The notes under the pieces were generated by a model that ran no database searches, was not told the origin of the DNA, and worked only from the letters and a program-made list of their open reading frames with translations. A stretch of DNA of 64,000 nucleotides from Clitopilus passeckerianus (taxonomy: Eukaryota; Basidiomycota; Agaricomycetes; Agaricales; Entolomataceae): positions 1-64,000 of the forward strand of contig CALYLX010000136.1 in the NCBI GenBank assembly GCA_944990035.1. Direction: 5' to 3'. The translations under genes were made by a program, and so were the position numbers. This document shows, in pieces, positions 10,312 to 21,745 of this stretch (position 1 is its first letter; each line of letters starts with the position of its first letter).

Positions 10312-12188
10312 ATGATCCTTCCTTGTCTTCTGTCTCTGTCTTCTCTTGGCCTGTCGGTTATCGCAGAACCTGCAGGGCTCAATGTCCATACACAAGAGGG
10401 CGAAGTTGTAGGTACCCAATTCTCTCCGACCGTTCGCCGCTTTGCAGGCATCCCCTACGCCACTGCAAAGAGATGGGAAGCTCCCAAATTTTCACCTCAC
10501 TATTCCCAGCCCTTCAAAGCTACACAGTTCGGCCACACATGCCCTCAGCTGAATGAGCGCGGCATTTTCGAATTTGCTCAACTGGCCGGCGACACCGATG
10601 CCAATAGGACCATAGTCGAGTCGGAAGACTGCTTGACTCTGAATATCTGGGCTCCTAGCATTAACAGACAACAAAATACCAGTGTCATGATTTGGACCTA
10701 CGGTGGCGATTTTGCAGATGGGACCGTGCGTGGATTTGTTCAATTCCATCCATAATCCGACCTCATGGAGGGGTAGAGTGATTCCTCAATCTATGACGGG
10801 TCTACTTGGGTTACAGATTACGACGATGTTGTTGTCGTTACATTCAACTATAGGCTGAATATTTTAGGACAGCCAAATGCGCCACAACTTGCAACTCTCG
10901 ACCATTCTCAAAATTTTGGGCTCCTAGATATGGATATTGCTATCCAGTGGATCTACGAAAACATCGGAGCATTTGGCGGCGACCCAGAACGCATGATTCT
11001 GTTCGGTCAAAGCGCGGGAGGCGTTGCAACCGACGCCTACACCTTCATAAACCCGGCAGATCATCGAATCAAGGGAGTAATCGACCAATCTGGATCGTAA
11101 GTAGCTCTTCTTACACTGCACGGTTTCTGAAAGTATTACTCCTCTGCCAGCTTGAGTGTGCCTGTAACTGGAGCTGTTCTGGGCTACAATGGCACTGACC
11201 CCACCTTGTGGAACAACGTGGCAGATGCCGTTGGCTGTGGTAACAGTGAGTGTACTACATAGCCCAGTCAAGAAGCATAGCGTCTAACCTTTTCAAAAGA
11301 TACTGATAATGCACAGCTAGCTTGCATGAAGGGGAAATCCTTCACGGAATTGACAGATGCTTCACGAAACACATCCACCACATTTCATCCGGTCGCAGAT
11401 GGCAAGTGCTTTGGGATGTACTGTCGAATGCCCTAAATTAGTAACTTATAGAATTTGTCCAGGAAAAACCATCTTTGCTGATACCCGTGCTCGTGCAGCT
11501 GCAGGAAACTTCTCCAGGGTTCCTGTACTGATAGGCAATACCGCTCAAGAAGGTGATATCTATTCTACCTTACTGCAGAACCTGGGGCTTGGGCACACCA
11601 TCCCAGTATTGGTGGAATTATCGGCCGACATAACCACCCAAGTGAGCTCGTGGTTAAAACGATTAATAATTATCATTTTCATCTCATGGTATTTCAGGTC
11701 TTATTTGCCTGTCCGATTGCTGAGAGCGCCAATGACAAAGTCGGCAAAGTACCCGTCTGGCGGTACCATTATGCGGGCAAGTACCTTGACGTTTTCTTGT
11801 TTCACGTTACTCAAATTCTATCTGCAGCCGTTTTCCCTCATACCATTTCCTATACCCTACCCTCCGTGCTTTCCACGGATCTGATCTCCGCATTATTTGG
11901 GGTACTTACCCACAGTTTGCTTCGGAAACTGAGATCGCCTTCGCGAAATACATACGAGGAGCTTGGGTGGCATTTGCCCGAGACCCGGTGAACGGGTTGA
12001 GTGACTATGGGTGGCCGCAATACCAGGGACCAAATTCCACGACCATCATTCAGCTTGGTGGCTTCTATAATGCGACGGGGATGTCATTGCTTAGGGGTGA
12101 TTTGCTCGATTTCACATGTAACGCCACAGATACTTTGCTGAAGGTGCAAACGGAACTGAGTGCCCTGGTGCCAGGAGGCGGATTCTGA
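10312..12188 (+). CDS. Secreted type-B carboxylesterase/lipase, copy 3 of 3
   Basis: Third member of the array. Signal peptide MILPCLLSLSSLGLSVIA; then FAGIPYATAKRW, TYGGDFADG (GD in place of the GG of the other copies), nucleophile elbow FGQSAGG (Gln where the others have Glu), NTAQEGD (candidate Glu), AFHGSDLRIIWGTY (candidate His), [15 protein letters not shown], ending in VPGGGF. The exon chain closes in frame with GT-AG introns plus one likely GC donor at 11402. The junction at 11780 (GCAA/GTACCT) joins in frame to ...FLYPTLRAFHG. The two active-site-region changes suggest a different substrate from copies 1 and 2, by inference only. Confidence 0.85.
11402..11462 (+). other. Candidate GC-AG intron in esterase copy 3
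   Basis: The donor reads GAT G/GCAAGT at exactly the position where copy 1 has GAT G/GTTTGT and copy 2 GAT G/GTCAGT. Splicing to the AG at 11461-11462 gives ADGKTIFADT, aligned without gaps to copy 2 (ADGVTIFNDT). An alternative GT donor 4 nt downstream with the AG at about 11450 also stays in frame but inserts five residues. Confidence 0.5.
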
Positions 12189-14624
12189 TGTATTTCATAG
12201 TGGATTGTATTTCGTTTTGCCGTTCATACTCACGAACACCCGTCTCTAGTTGACGTTCTTATACATATGCATATTCACCGGCTTATTTACCTGCTTAATT
12301 GAGTCCATACGAATTCCGATTTATGTTCCTCGGAACGGGTCTGATTTTGTCTTGGATTTCTCCGATGAAGGGTTACCTGTGAACGTGTAGGTGGCGTTTC
12401 GTGAGGACATGAGGTGTACGGAGTAGACACAACTGGGATGCGTGAAGCGGCCCGCCACTTAGTCCAGAACACCAACGGGCCAGTGGACAGTAGGTTGTGT
12501 AGGAACTTGAAAGCCTGCAGTGTTCAGTCTAGTATCTTCCGGAGACGACTATAGCGACGCCCTCCAGTTATCGAGTTTGCAGAGCCGAGGGGACGGGCTC
12601 GTTGGGAACATCGTCAATTGCATTAGGAAGGTTTCGGAGGCGCGAAACTCAACGCTGATGGGTACCAGTGCCAAAGGCCCAAATAGTAGAAATACAAGGT
12701 TCTGACCCATGGTAGTCGGATCTGAAAGGCGGTAAGGCCAGCCGCAATCCAGTGTTCTAGCTTAGGTCAAAATCTATTGTGTTCTTGACGAGAGGCTCAG
12801 GTATTGAGTACTCATCATTCCATCGCCAAGTTCCAGATGCACCTACACCTCCGGATAGCTCGCCCAGCAGATACCCGAATGGTGAGTCGGGCTCGGTGTC
12901 TGATACAGCACTATTTGGGCTGCAAGACGTCAATTGCCCAGTGGAACAGTCAAACGCATGGTCTGACGAAAGTTTCCATGCGGGCGCTTCTCTGAACCGT
13001 TGCTGAACCGATTAGTGGATTTCTCATTTCCCTCCCTTCGTTTGAGGCTCTGGCTGAGTGTCGAGATAGCCAGAGAAAGGAAGAACAACGTGATACAAAG
13101 TACTTGGATCCCCCCATCCCGAGAGCTACATCAGAAAGCAATTATTGAGTTGTTTTCGAACAGAAATGACGATCGGGCTGTGTTGTGTGCCGAGTCGGAC
13201 GCCGGGGGCAATGCTGAATGGAGAAATGTGATTGCTTACCGCGATCCCCATTGATCGATCGCTCCTTTTATCTCCGGATAAACTAACGGTAAATCTTGTT
13301 TATTGACTGGTCTTCAACTTCACATATTCGACATTTTAGAAGGATATACCTCATTCTCTGGAGCTTGGAATACTTTTCATTCGCAGAGAACGAGACAAGC
13401 AGCAATTGGTTGGCGTGGTGGAATAAGGCACATTAATGGGCATGACGGCGTCAAAAGTGTACCTTGAATGCCTTGCTCAATAAGATGTTCGAGTACATCT
13501 GTATGGCGTCTCATTTGAACGTGAAAGCCTGCTGGAAGTACAGATAAGACAGCTCGGTGTGTCCCGGATGCAGACGGCACTCAAGGAGAACACAGTCTGC
13601 TGCAAATGATCTAAATTCAGATTGAATTCAGACTGCAGGGACACGATGCCGCAGGCACTTGCGGGAACGGCATTGAGATCCTAGGAGATTCTAAGCGGAA
13701 AACTGGTTTTCTTCTCAGAATGTCAAGTCTGACATTCTGTCCAGAGTAATGCACTCAGTTTTTTTTTTGGCAGACGACTGAAAATTCGGGAGTTTCTTTG
13801 ACCTTCTTCGGTTGAACTCTGGTTTTGGCCTGAAGCTCCCAAGGAGCCTCCAGAGCTTACGACAACTGGTGGGTTTGAACTCAGGAGGCAAGATACCATC
13901 TTGAGAGAAAATAGTGACGTCCATCAGGCACAAGAGATAAACGTGCTTCAAGGTCCTTCGAGAGCCCACGTATAACAGAGTCCCTGATCGAATTACTCCC
14001 AGGAAACGCCCAAGCGGCAAGGTTAGAGAAGGCATTGCTGTACACATCAGCGATACAGAAACTGATATAGAAGTCACGGCAGAACGTTATATTTACACTC
14101 TGAAAGCCCCAAAGTGTAGCTGCTGAGAATAGCCAAGCTGATACCAAGCTGTTGCTATCATGACAAGGCACAGTTAGACATAGAATTTTGTGCTGGCTAC
14201 AGGAACATTTTGGCGGACAAGAGCGACATTGGAAACTGCGTGAGGCCTTTGTGACAAGATAGGGTGTTCCTGTGGAAGGGAATGAGGCGTTGTGTGTGCC
14301 CAAATATGCAGGTACAAGACTGAGCAGTTCTTTGCGTGCCGGTCCAGCGGGACCAATTGAATTTTTGCAAACGATTGGCTGGCAAAATGAAAAGAAAATG
14401 TGAGTGAAAGGCGACTTCCAAATATGGTAACTAGGCACATCATGTGCCTGGGACATGTAAATGATTGCCTACGTTTGGCTGTTCCCAGCTTCAAACTCCC
14501 CCTCCCTCTTTTCCCAGCCAAACTCTTCTGCACCACCATCATCAACGGCGACGAGCAAGGCCCTCTCCTCATTGCCGTCGATTCACGAAGCAGCTAGGTC
14601 TCAACAGGCTGCATATCAACGACA
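12189..14624. other. 2.4-kb gene-poor region
   Basis: No gene could be supported. The longest open frame is 191 codons on the minus strand (13881-14456), rich in Cys and Ser with no recognisable domain and no clear intron structure; others are under 85 codons. The right end should contain the OPT transporter promoter. A non-coding transcript or a rapidly changing small gene cannot be excluded. Confidence 0.4.
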
Positions 14625-17600
14625 ATGGCTCGTCCAGTGACCGCTGCTTCCTCACGACCATTCACTTCAAGCGGTTTACGACCGACAACCGCCGCTGGTC
14701 GCACCGTTGAATTCGACAACGGTCATCCCCAGTATTATAACGACTACGGCGATTATGATTATGAAGAGGAGGAAGAGGAAAGCGAAGATGAGGATGTGTT
14801 TGCGTTTTTACCCCCGTCAACGGCGGAGCAACAGCAGGAGCAAGAGAGGATGCAACAACTGCAACACCAGCAGCAATTCCATCATACAAGTTACCCAGCT
14901 GGATTTCCTACAGAAAAGGCCCCAGCATCGTCTGTCTTTGCCAACGCACCTCCAACGCCGCCAATTTCATACCCGTCTCCAACGTTCGACCCCTACGCCC
15001 GCTATCCTGCCGACTCTTCGCTTCCAACGCCAGGTCCTTCAATGACCACGCAGTTCAATTACTTACCACCTCCACAATCGCCACCTTCGACGGATTCTCA
15101 CAAGAATGGGACTCAAGAGGACGAATTCCGCCTTCGACGACTGAATACTGCTCCTGATACCATAGTCTCCAATTTACCGACCACGGCCGATTCCAAGGAG
15201 GTCAGGATAGCGTTGCCTCCACCTGATCTAACTCCAAGCGAGAAAGAATTCGACCTCGAGATGGGTTCTTCGCGAAGTAGAGGCAACGGTTCGACACACC
15301 TCACCGATGCGTCCTCAATGGAACATAGTATCGTGGATGATGACGATAGCAGCCGCGAGGGCTCAATAAAGTGCGTCCTTTTATACTTTCTCGGTCCCCC
15401 ACCCCTATGCTTTCTTCGCCTTCCCTTCTTTTGGCATCTTCTATGCTTCTTCAGCCCCTCGTAGTAAACAACTTTACGTCTCTGAACACTGGAGTACTTG
15501 CATGTCGAAACGATCCACCAACTCGTGTTGGCGCCGCTTCATCCCTATAATATGCTACATCCTACCCCCAGCCATCTTCATCTTCTACCACGACGATGCC
15601 CTCTGAATTGGTGCTAATTCAACCTACCCCTTCTCTTAACAGAATGGAATTCGATTTGGATGCCATTGACGAGGAAGATAGTCCGTTCCCAGAAGTTCGC
15701 GCCTCTGTCTCCAACATCGATGACCCAGAGATGCCAGCCTTGACATTCCGAATGTGGTTTGTTGGGCTGTTTTTATGCATGGTCTCCAGGTAACGCATCG
15801 ACTTCTCCGTCCATCTACAACCATACTAAGAATCTTGACTAGTGCTCTCAATGTCTTCTTCAACTTCCGCTCGCCTGCACCAACCGTCGTTCCGTTGGCG
15901 TTGCTTTTGATATCGTACCCCTTCGGCAAATTAATGGCCTTTTCGTTACCCATTACCACATACCGGATACCCATTCCCCACCTCCCCTCGCGGATTCTAC
16001 CGACGATAACTACCAAAACGTCGCGAGTCAAGATTTTCTTTATCAATCTTGTCAGGCCCCTCACATACGACCGGACGTTTGAATTCTCGCTAAACCCCGG
16101 TCCTTGGAATATCAAGGAACACGTCCTTGTCTTTATCATGGCTAACGTCGCTGTTACCAGCCCGTACGCTCTCAATGCCGTCGTCGTTTCGGAGAAGTAC
16201 TATGAGATCCAGTTCGGATACTGGTTTGCGCTTACCCTTGTACTGGCAACCCAGCTCACGGGTTTCGGTCTCGCCGGCATGTGTCGTCGCTTCCTGGTTT
16301 GGCCAGCTAGCATGGTGTGGCCCCAGAACCTGGTTGCGTGTACCTTGTTGAACACGCTACACGCTGAGGACGAAGATGATGGTATCGGCATGATTATTGG
16401 AAGGGTTAGTGGCAAGGGCATGTCCCGGTACAGATTCTTCTTGATCGTCATGATTGGCAGCTTCATATGGTGTTTCCTTCCTGGTAGGTTATGACGACGG
16501 CGCACTGGTTTACTCGAGGCTAACAAGACTTTCAGGATACCTCTTTGAAGCCCTTTCGGTCTTCTCTTTCATTTGTTGGGCTGCACCGAATAACGTGCCC
16601 GTCAACCAGCTCTTTGGTGTCCACTCAGGTCTTGGCATGAGTGTTCTGACCTTTGATTGGACTCAGATCAGCTGGATCGGCAGCCCTCTTATGGGTACGT
16701 CCAGGCGTTTTAATTGCGCTTCGTCCACATGCTCATCAGAATCGTGATCCAGTCCCATGGTGGGCAGAAGTTCATATCTTCTTTGGATTCGTCCTGTTCT
16801 TCTGGATCTTGCTACCGATCCTGTACTACACGAATGTGGGTGTTTATGCGTTCATGCTTTATACCGAATGGCCTGTTGACTCTGGCCGCATATAGTCATG
16901 GTCCCTCGCTTATTTCCCAATTACGGGCAATGAACCGTTCGACAAGTTTGGCCAGGTCTACAACATCTCTAGGGTGCTCAACAAGGATGATACCTTTGAT
17001 CTTGAAGCATACAAAGCATACTCGCCGCTCTACCTACCGGCCACCTATGCGATGACCTATCTTCTGGCCTTCACTCTCAGTACATGCGTCATTGTTCATA
17101 CTGCGCTGTATCATGGTCGGAGCTTGTTGAACGGTTTCAAGAGGATCAAGGTTGAGAACGACGACATTCACGCGAAGCTGATGAGGAACTACCCTGAAGT
17201 GCCCGATTGGTGGTATTTCAGCGCGTTTGTTCTCTTCTTCGGTATCGCTGTCGTAGCTGTTGAGGTATGTTAAGCTTAACCTCGGTCGGAAATAAGCTGA
17301 CGCATTTTATCAAGGTTTGGGATACGAAAGTTCCAGTCTGGGCCCTCCTTTTCGCTCTGATCCTGCCCGTCATATACGTTCTGCCATCCGGCTTCATCTA
17401 TGCCATGACCGGTCAAGGTGTAAGTATTCAGTTGATGTGTCCACGGAGTGTCAATGCTCATTTTGGCTTTAGATCACTTTGAACATCCTTGCCCAGATCA
17501 TTCCAGGCGCTCTTCTCCCTGGAAACCCACTGGCTAACATGGTATGCTTGTAGCGCTTTGTTATTTAGAAAGATACTGAACCTGTCGATAGGTCTTCAAA

Positions 17601-18432
17601 TCTTATGCCGTGCAAACGCTGAGTGAAGCGACCTCCTTCACTCAGGACCTGAAGCTTGGACACTACATCAAGGTCCCTCCCCGCGCAACATTCCTCGTAC
17701 AGCTGGTTGCTACCATTCTCGCTGCTTTCGTTCAAATTGGCGTCAAGACATGGATCTTCACAAATATCCACGATATCTGTGACCCCAACCAGGAGAGCCA
17801 GTTGACATGTCCCCACAACCAAGTCTTCTACACAGCATCTGCCGTCTGGGGTCTCATCGGGCCCAGTCGACAGTTCGGAAATGGTTCCATCTACCACCCT
17901 CATCTATATGCGATGATTGTTGGCGTTTTCCTTCCGATTCCCTTCTGGTTCTATCAGCGCAAATACCCCAATTCCTGGGTGCGATACATCAGCACACCTG
18001 TTGTCCTCAACGGCGTGTCGAGCATCCCTCCTGCCACTGGAATCAACTACTCGTCTTGGTTTGCCGTTGGCTTCATCTTCCAGTACCTCATTAGGAAGAA
18101 GAATTTCGCATGGTGGAGCAAGTTCAACTACGTTATTAGTGCCGCTCTAGATAGCGGCACTGTGATATCACTCATCGTGATTTTCTTCACGTTACAGGTA
18201 GGTTTCAATAGCATATGCACTAGAGCGTTGAGAACTGATCACTTTTTGCAGTTCCCTAAGAATGGAACTATTACCGTGAACTGGTGGGGCAATTGGATCC
18301 ACCGTCAGAGTATGTCCTTGTTCGTCTTGGAGTTGGCTGTCCGATACTAATGGCTGACCAGATGCCGATTGGGCTCGCAAAGCGCTCCTTAAGATACCTG
18401 AAGGTGGCATCATCCCTTACGGTCCCCAATAA
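14625..18432 (+). CDS. OPT-family oligopeptide transporter
   Basis: Proton-coupled importer of small peptides (or peptide-metal conjugates) of the oligopeptide transporter superfamily, in the plasma membrane. The first ~240 residues are disordered: acidic Tyr/Glu tract, Gln-rich (QQQEQERMQQLQHQQQ) and Pro-rich parts. The OPT core starts at SPFPEVRASVSNIDDPEMP and includes NPGPW, IKEHVLVFIMANVA, FGLAGMCRRFLVWPASMVWP, CWAAPNNVPVNQLFG, PWWAEVHIFFGF, DTFDLEAYKAYSP, PVIYVLPSGFIYAMTGQG, ALLPGNPLANMVFKSY and NGVSSIPPATGINYSSW. More than a dozen hydrophobic segments are visible. All junctions close in frame, ending YGPQ at TAA 18430-18432. The first intron (15371-15642, 272 nt) is about five times the usual length here. 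A 59-nt intron after YYTN (up to 16897) removes an in-frame stop. Confidence 0.92.
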
Positions 18433-19037
18433 TAAACGAACAGACCGAAACACATCTTGTAACACCTGCCTCCCATTTTTTGTCAAAATCTTCCTGCATC
18501 ACACATTCATTTACACCACACTTCCCCTACTGCCTTCAGCCGTCCATAATGTGGACAACGCGATGCATCGATATCTCCCAAACCACTTGCATCTGCATAC
18601 TCCGCCCACGCAATGCACCCTCCCCTCTAGAGCATATCCAAGCATTTTCTCCCGTTTTATACCTTTTAATTCGGGATCTCATTTATCTTATATGTACATC
18701 CTATTACATCTCCCCACCCCTTTCCTCCTCCTGAGCTTGCTTGGATCTGATTTTTTACCCACGTCGATATATCATACCAATCTGTATTAGGTACTTTTTC
18801 AAAGTGGGGCTCTTCGTGGTTCCACTACAAGGAAATAGAAGAAATTTATGGTCATAATTGGGTACCCTTTAGAAGATTTGCTCTGGACAAGGTCCATTCA
18901 AGCGTCGAGAGTTGTCCAGTAGTGGACGCGACGTGTTACCACGTGATCCGCCTTATAATTACCAGCTTCTTGCCATTACCATTGTCTTGTTAGCAGCCTT
19001 AATCGCACCACTCTGGACTGGAGTCTCAAACCCATCA
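18433..19037. other. Intergenic, OPT transporter to sulfhydryl oxidase
   Basis: 605 bp; CT-rich sequence in the first half looks like 3' UTR of the transporter. The open frame that begins upstream of 19038 has no in-frame ATG before 19038. No other feature seen. Confidence 0.35.
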
Positions 19038-19877
19038 ATGCTTTCCCGGTTTGCCAAGTTATTCCTCGCAGTGACCACGATCCTTGTGCGTAACTGGCTG
19101 GATTTGCTGTCGTTAATGCCGTCTCTGAACAACCACAGTTTCTAGTTACTACCCTGAACTTCATCCATCCCAAAGCCCTCTCGTATTTCGACCCCATCAC
19201 CGGACAAAGGTTTGAGGAAGGTGGCTCGGAGCAAGGGAGCCCCTTTCCGGCGGATGGCTCTCATATTGCGGTGGACGCTATCCATGGAGGCGTCATCATG
19301 CCTAAGCTAGGGAATGCAACGGCCAAGGCGGAGCTTGGGCGCGCTACCTGGAAGTTCCTGTGAGTGTACAGTCCAACTCTAACTTTCTTGGCCATTGACC
19401 TTATTTTGCGTAGACATACTATGACCTTGCGCTATCCTGAAGTAGCCTTGTCTACTCCTCACACCTACTCAGAGCTGACATCTGATGCCTTCAGCACCCA
19501 ACAAAAGACGAACGGAATGCTCTCGGCTCTTTCTTCTTCCTCGCATCTCGTCTCTACCCTTGCGGAGAATGTGCTGAAGAGTTCCAACAGCTGCTCAAGA
19601 AGTATCCCCCACAAGTACGTGTCCAGCATTCCACTCCTGCATTCAACAACTCAACAACTCCTGCTTAGACATCTTCTCGACGTGCCGCCTCCCTGTGGCT
19701 ATGTCATCTTCACAATCAAGTGAATGAGCGACTCAAAAGCCTGCCTTCGACTGCACACGTCTCAGCGAAGAATATGACTGTGGATGTGGTGACGATCCCG
19801 AAAAACATCTAAGGAAGAGTCAAATGGGTCGACGATCAAAGCAGATGACTCAACACAGGACGACCTCACTGGGATAG
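19038..19877 (+). CDS. ERV2: ERV/ALR FAD-linked sulfhydryl oxidase, ER type (Erv2-like)
   Basis: Makes disulfide bonds using FAD and oxygen; the N-terminal hydrophobic stretch after MLSRFAK (LFLAVTTIL/FLVTTLNF) is a signal anchor, which points to the ER form rather than mitochondrial Erv1. The core contains GRATWKFLHTMTLRYPE, SRLYPCGECAEEF (redox CxxC) and LCHLHNQVNERL (FAD-binding C-x2-H-N). The tail FDCTRLSEEYDCGCGDD carries further cysteines. Introns split the gene four times, one (in PE/HPTKDER) removing a false frame. One break in the A4 run 19735-19738: NERLK must shift frame to reach PAFDC, as if one A were missing; the stop is then TAG 19875-19877. The start is the only ATG in frame ahead of the anchor. 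Confidence 0.85.
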
Positions 19878-20305
19878 AAATGATTAAAGGGGGCAGGTAG
19901 TCTTCTGAGGCCGTCTTCGGGGCTCACTCATAGGGTGGTGCTTGCATTTACAGGATATGCAGTGTATCCGCCATCTGCCTGCATCTGGGATTGCTCTTCG
20001 AAACCACATCCGTAGGCTAGAGGTCGAACATCACTTACAAACCATTCCTTGCTATCATTCGGCAGATATACCCATTTCCCGTAACACGAACAAGGGGTCC
20101 AAAGCACATTGCACATCGATATCACTTCGGGTTCAAGTGGCAGAAGCTAGGATTTTTAGGTTGATCTAGAGCACGGATAATGTTATTGTATATATATACA
20201 TATGAACTCACCGAACTACATCGAAACAAAGCCCGTAATCTTCACTGAAAATACGTACTATTAAATAATGCACATAGACTAAACGAAACCAACTATTTTC
20301 AAAAT
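19878..20305. other. Intergenic between convergent ERV2-like gene and decayed gene
   Basis: 428 bp, AT-rich, with a TATATATATA stretch near 20191-20202. No coding sequence recognised. Confidence 0.35.
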
Positions 20306-20484
20306 TCATTCTCCGCGACCTTGACGAGTCTAAAGACAGTTAGAGCATAGAAGCGACAATAAAGTTGAAACATACTCGTCGAACAGGCTCCAAGTTGAAG
20401 AACGCCTCCACTTGGTTATGGTCGTATTTGATGGAAAGTGGGAGAAATTGTCACCCCCAAAGGTTCCCTTGATCTCTGCATCAA

Positions 20485-20966
20485 ATGCGAAGTAGGGCTC
20501 CGCACCGTAACCGTATTACGCCGTAAATACGGTCACGGTTGAAACCGTCCGTACCGTATCTGTTTTCCCACACTACCGTATGGTACCGTACCATGACCGT
20601 TTTTACGCCGTTTTACGGTCATTTTTGGCCTTTCGAAATTGGCTTCCTCAGGAGGTGAAAACTATTGAGGGCTCATGTACGTATATAAGCCTCATTCTAA
20701 GCTGAAATATAGATCACTTGCCTGCTAAACCTTGCGTCTGACGGTCTCGAATCTCAAGTAGAAGACGAGCCTGATTTGCCTTTTATCCCATTTGGAAGGT
20801 AAGATCGGCTAACGCTCGCTAATGGGCTAGCACCACCGAAACCGTAATACGGATGAAAAACGGTTACGGTAACTTTACGACCGTTTTTTAGACGGACCGT
20901 GACCGTTTTTGCCGTAAAAATCACGGTCGTTTCCGTAAACTGACGGTGCGGAGCCCTAATGCGAAG
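20485..20966. repeat. 8-bp target-site duplication ATGCGAAG around the miniature element
   Basis: ATGCGAAG is found at 20485-20492 and again at 20959-20966, directly bordering the element. Removing the element and one copy restores the exon of the host gene (reading GGFAFDAEIKGTFGGD on the minus strand). Confidence 0.92.
20493..20958. mobile_element. Non-autonomous hAT-type miniature element (MITE), 466 bp
   Basis: Ends are perfect 16-bp inverted repeats: TAGGGCTCCGCACCGT at the left and its reverse complement at 20943-20958. The 8-bp target duplication and the TAGGG-type ends are hallmarks of the hAT superfamily. Inside both ends the motif ACCGT/ACGGT recurs many times (about 20500-20620 and 20840-20950), as expected for subterminal transposase-binding repeats. 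The middle (about 20640-20820) is unique and has no transposase. Perfect end repeats and target duplication suggest a fairly recent insertion. Confidence 0.9.
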
Positions 20967-21745
20967 CCGCCTGCTACCGCTTTTCCGAGTTCCCCCGTAA
21001 TCGTAGCCTCGGTGACATCGACCAGTTGTTCCATGCCGTTGAGGATGCACCTTGAGTAGTTCCGGTCGTACACCTCTACACTGGCTTTGCGCAATCGTCA
21101 ACGCTGCGGACCCAGATTTCTTGGCTGCCTCAAGAAGAGTCTCGGCCGCGGCGTACTCCACGAATGCTACGTCTTCCTCTGGATCTGCCTCGACCGATTC
21201 GACAGCTTTCTCCGCATCGACAACGAGTTTCTGGGCTTCGTCATGTGCCTTCTTCAAATAGAGATCGGTGGCTTTGCTCACTACCTGTGCAATCTTGTCG
21301 AGATCTTTCTCCAATGCACCATCGAGAGCCTTCACTTCATTCCTAGCCCCTTCTAAATCAGCTTCAAGCCCAAGCCCTTATTGGCCGCATCAGCCATAAT
21401 TTGTAGCTTGCGCAGGCCAGCGTCAAACTCTTTGGCGATTACGTCGCACGTCACCTAGGCGGCTCCATGTAGGATTTTGTTGACTACACTGAGAGCACCG
21501 TCCGCAACGGCCTTCGCTACGATGAGAGCCACCTTGGCAGGGACTCGGTCACACCAGTGAGAAGGCCTTCGCCGCGTTGATAGCATTTCTAAGGTCAAGG
21601 CTGGCCTACGATGAATGTGGTACAACAGTGCCAAAGTTATTGGGTGTCACTGAATCTGTTGTCGCGTGTAGCTTTGTCGAGCTCGGTATGGGCGACATTG
21701 AGCTTCCCATCCCAGTCCTTCCAATCTGAACCATGGCACCGGCTT

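Larger units (their letters stand above)
20306..21745 (-). pseudogene. Decayed gene of unknown function, split by a miniature transposon
   Basis: Minus-strand coding remnants form a helical, Ala/Lys/Glu-rich protein (EKDLDKIAQVVSKATDLYL, KLVVDAEKAVESVEADP, IAKEFDAGLRKLQIMAD) followed by a compact C-terminal part (VTEATITGELGKAVAGGFAF, FGGDNFSH, SIKYDHNQVEAFFNLEP). A final GT-AG intron and stop TGA 20306-20308 are still recognisable. Unlike the other genes it has several lesions: frame changes near 20430, 21086, 21368 and about 21540, an in-frame TAG (GAA*VTCDVIAKE, near 21447), more stops near 21640, and the 466-bp element at 20493-20958 inside the exon. The start cannot be placed. The family is not recognised; similar helical proteins of unknown role occur in mushrooms. 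Confidence 0.6.

Noticed and set aside
11750..11850. A second GC-AG intron in esterase copy 3 (donor GCAAGT at 11777) plus a frameshift
   Set aside because: Using the GT four bases further on (CAA/GTACCT at 11781) joins in frame with no break and gives FLYPTLRAFHG, so the ordinary intron is simpler.
13881..14456. 191-codon minus-strand open frame
   Set aside because: No domain, odd composition and no splice signals; could be chance, so it is only mentioned in the gene-poor region.
16653..16895. Early stop of the OPT transporter after YYTN
   Set aside because: The stop lies in a 59-nt GT-AG intron; splicing continues into SWSLAYFPITGNEPFDKF, as the family requires.
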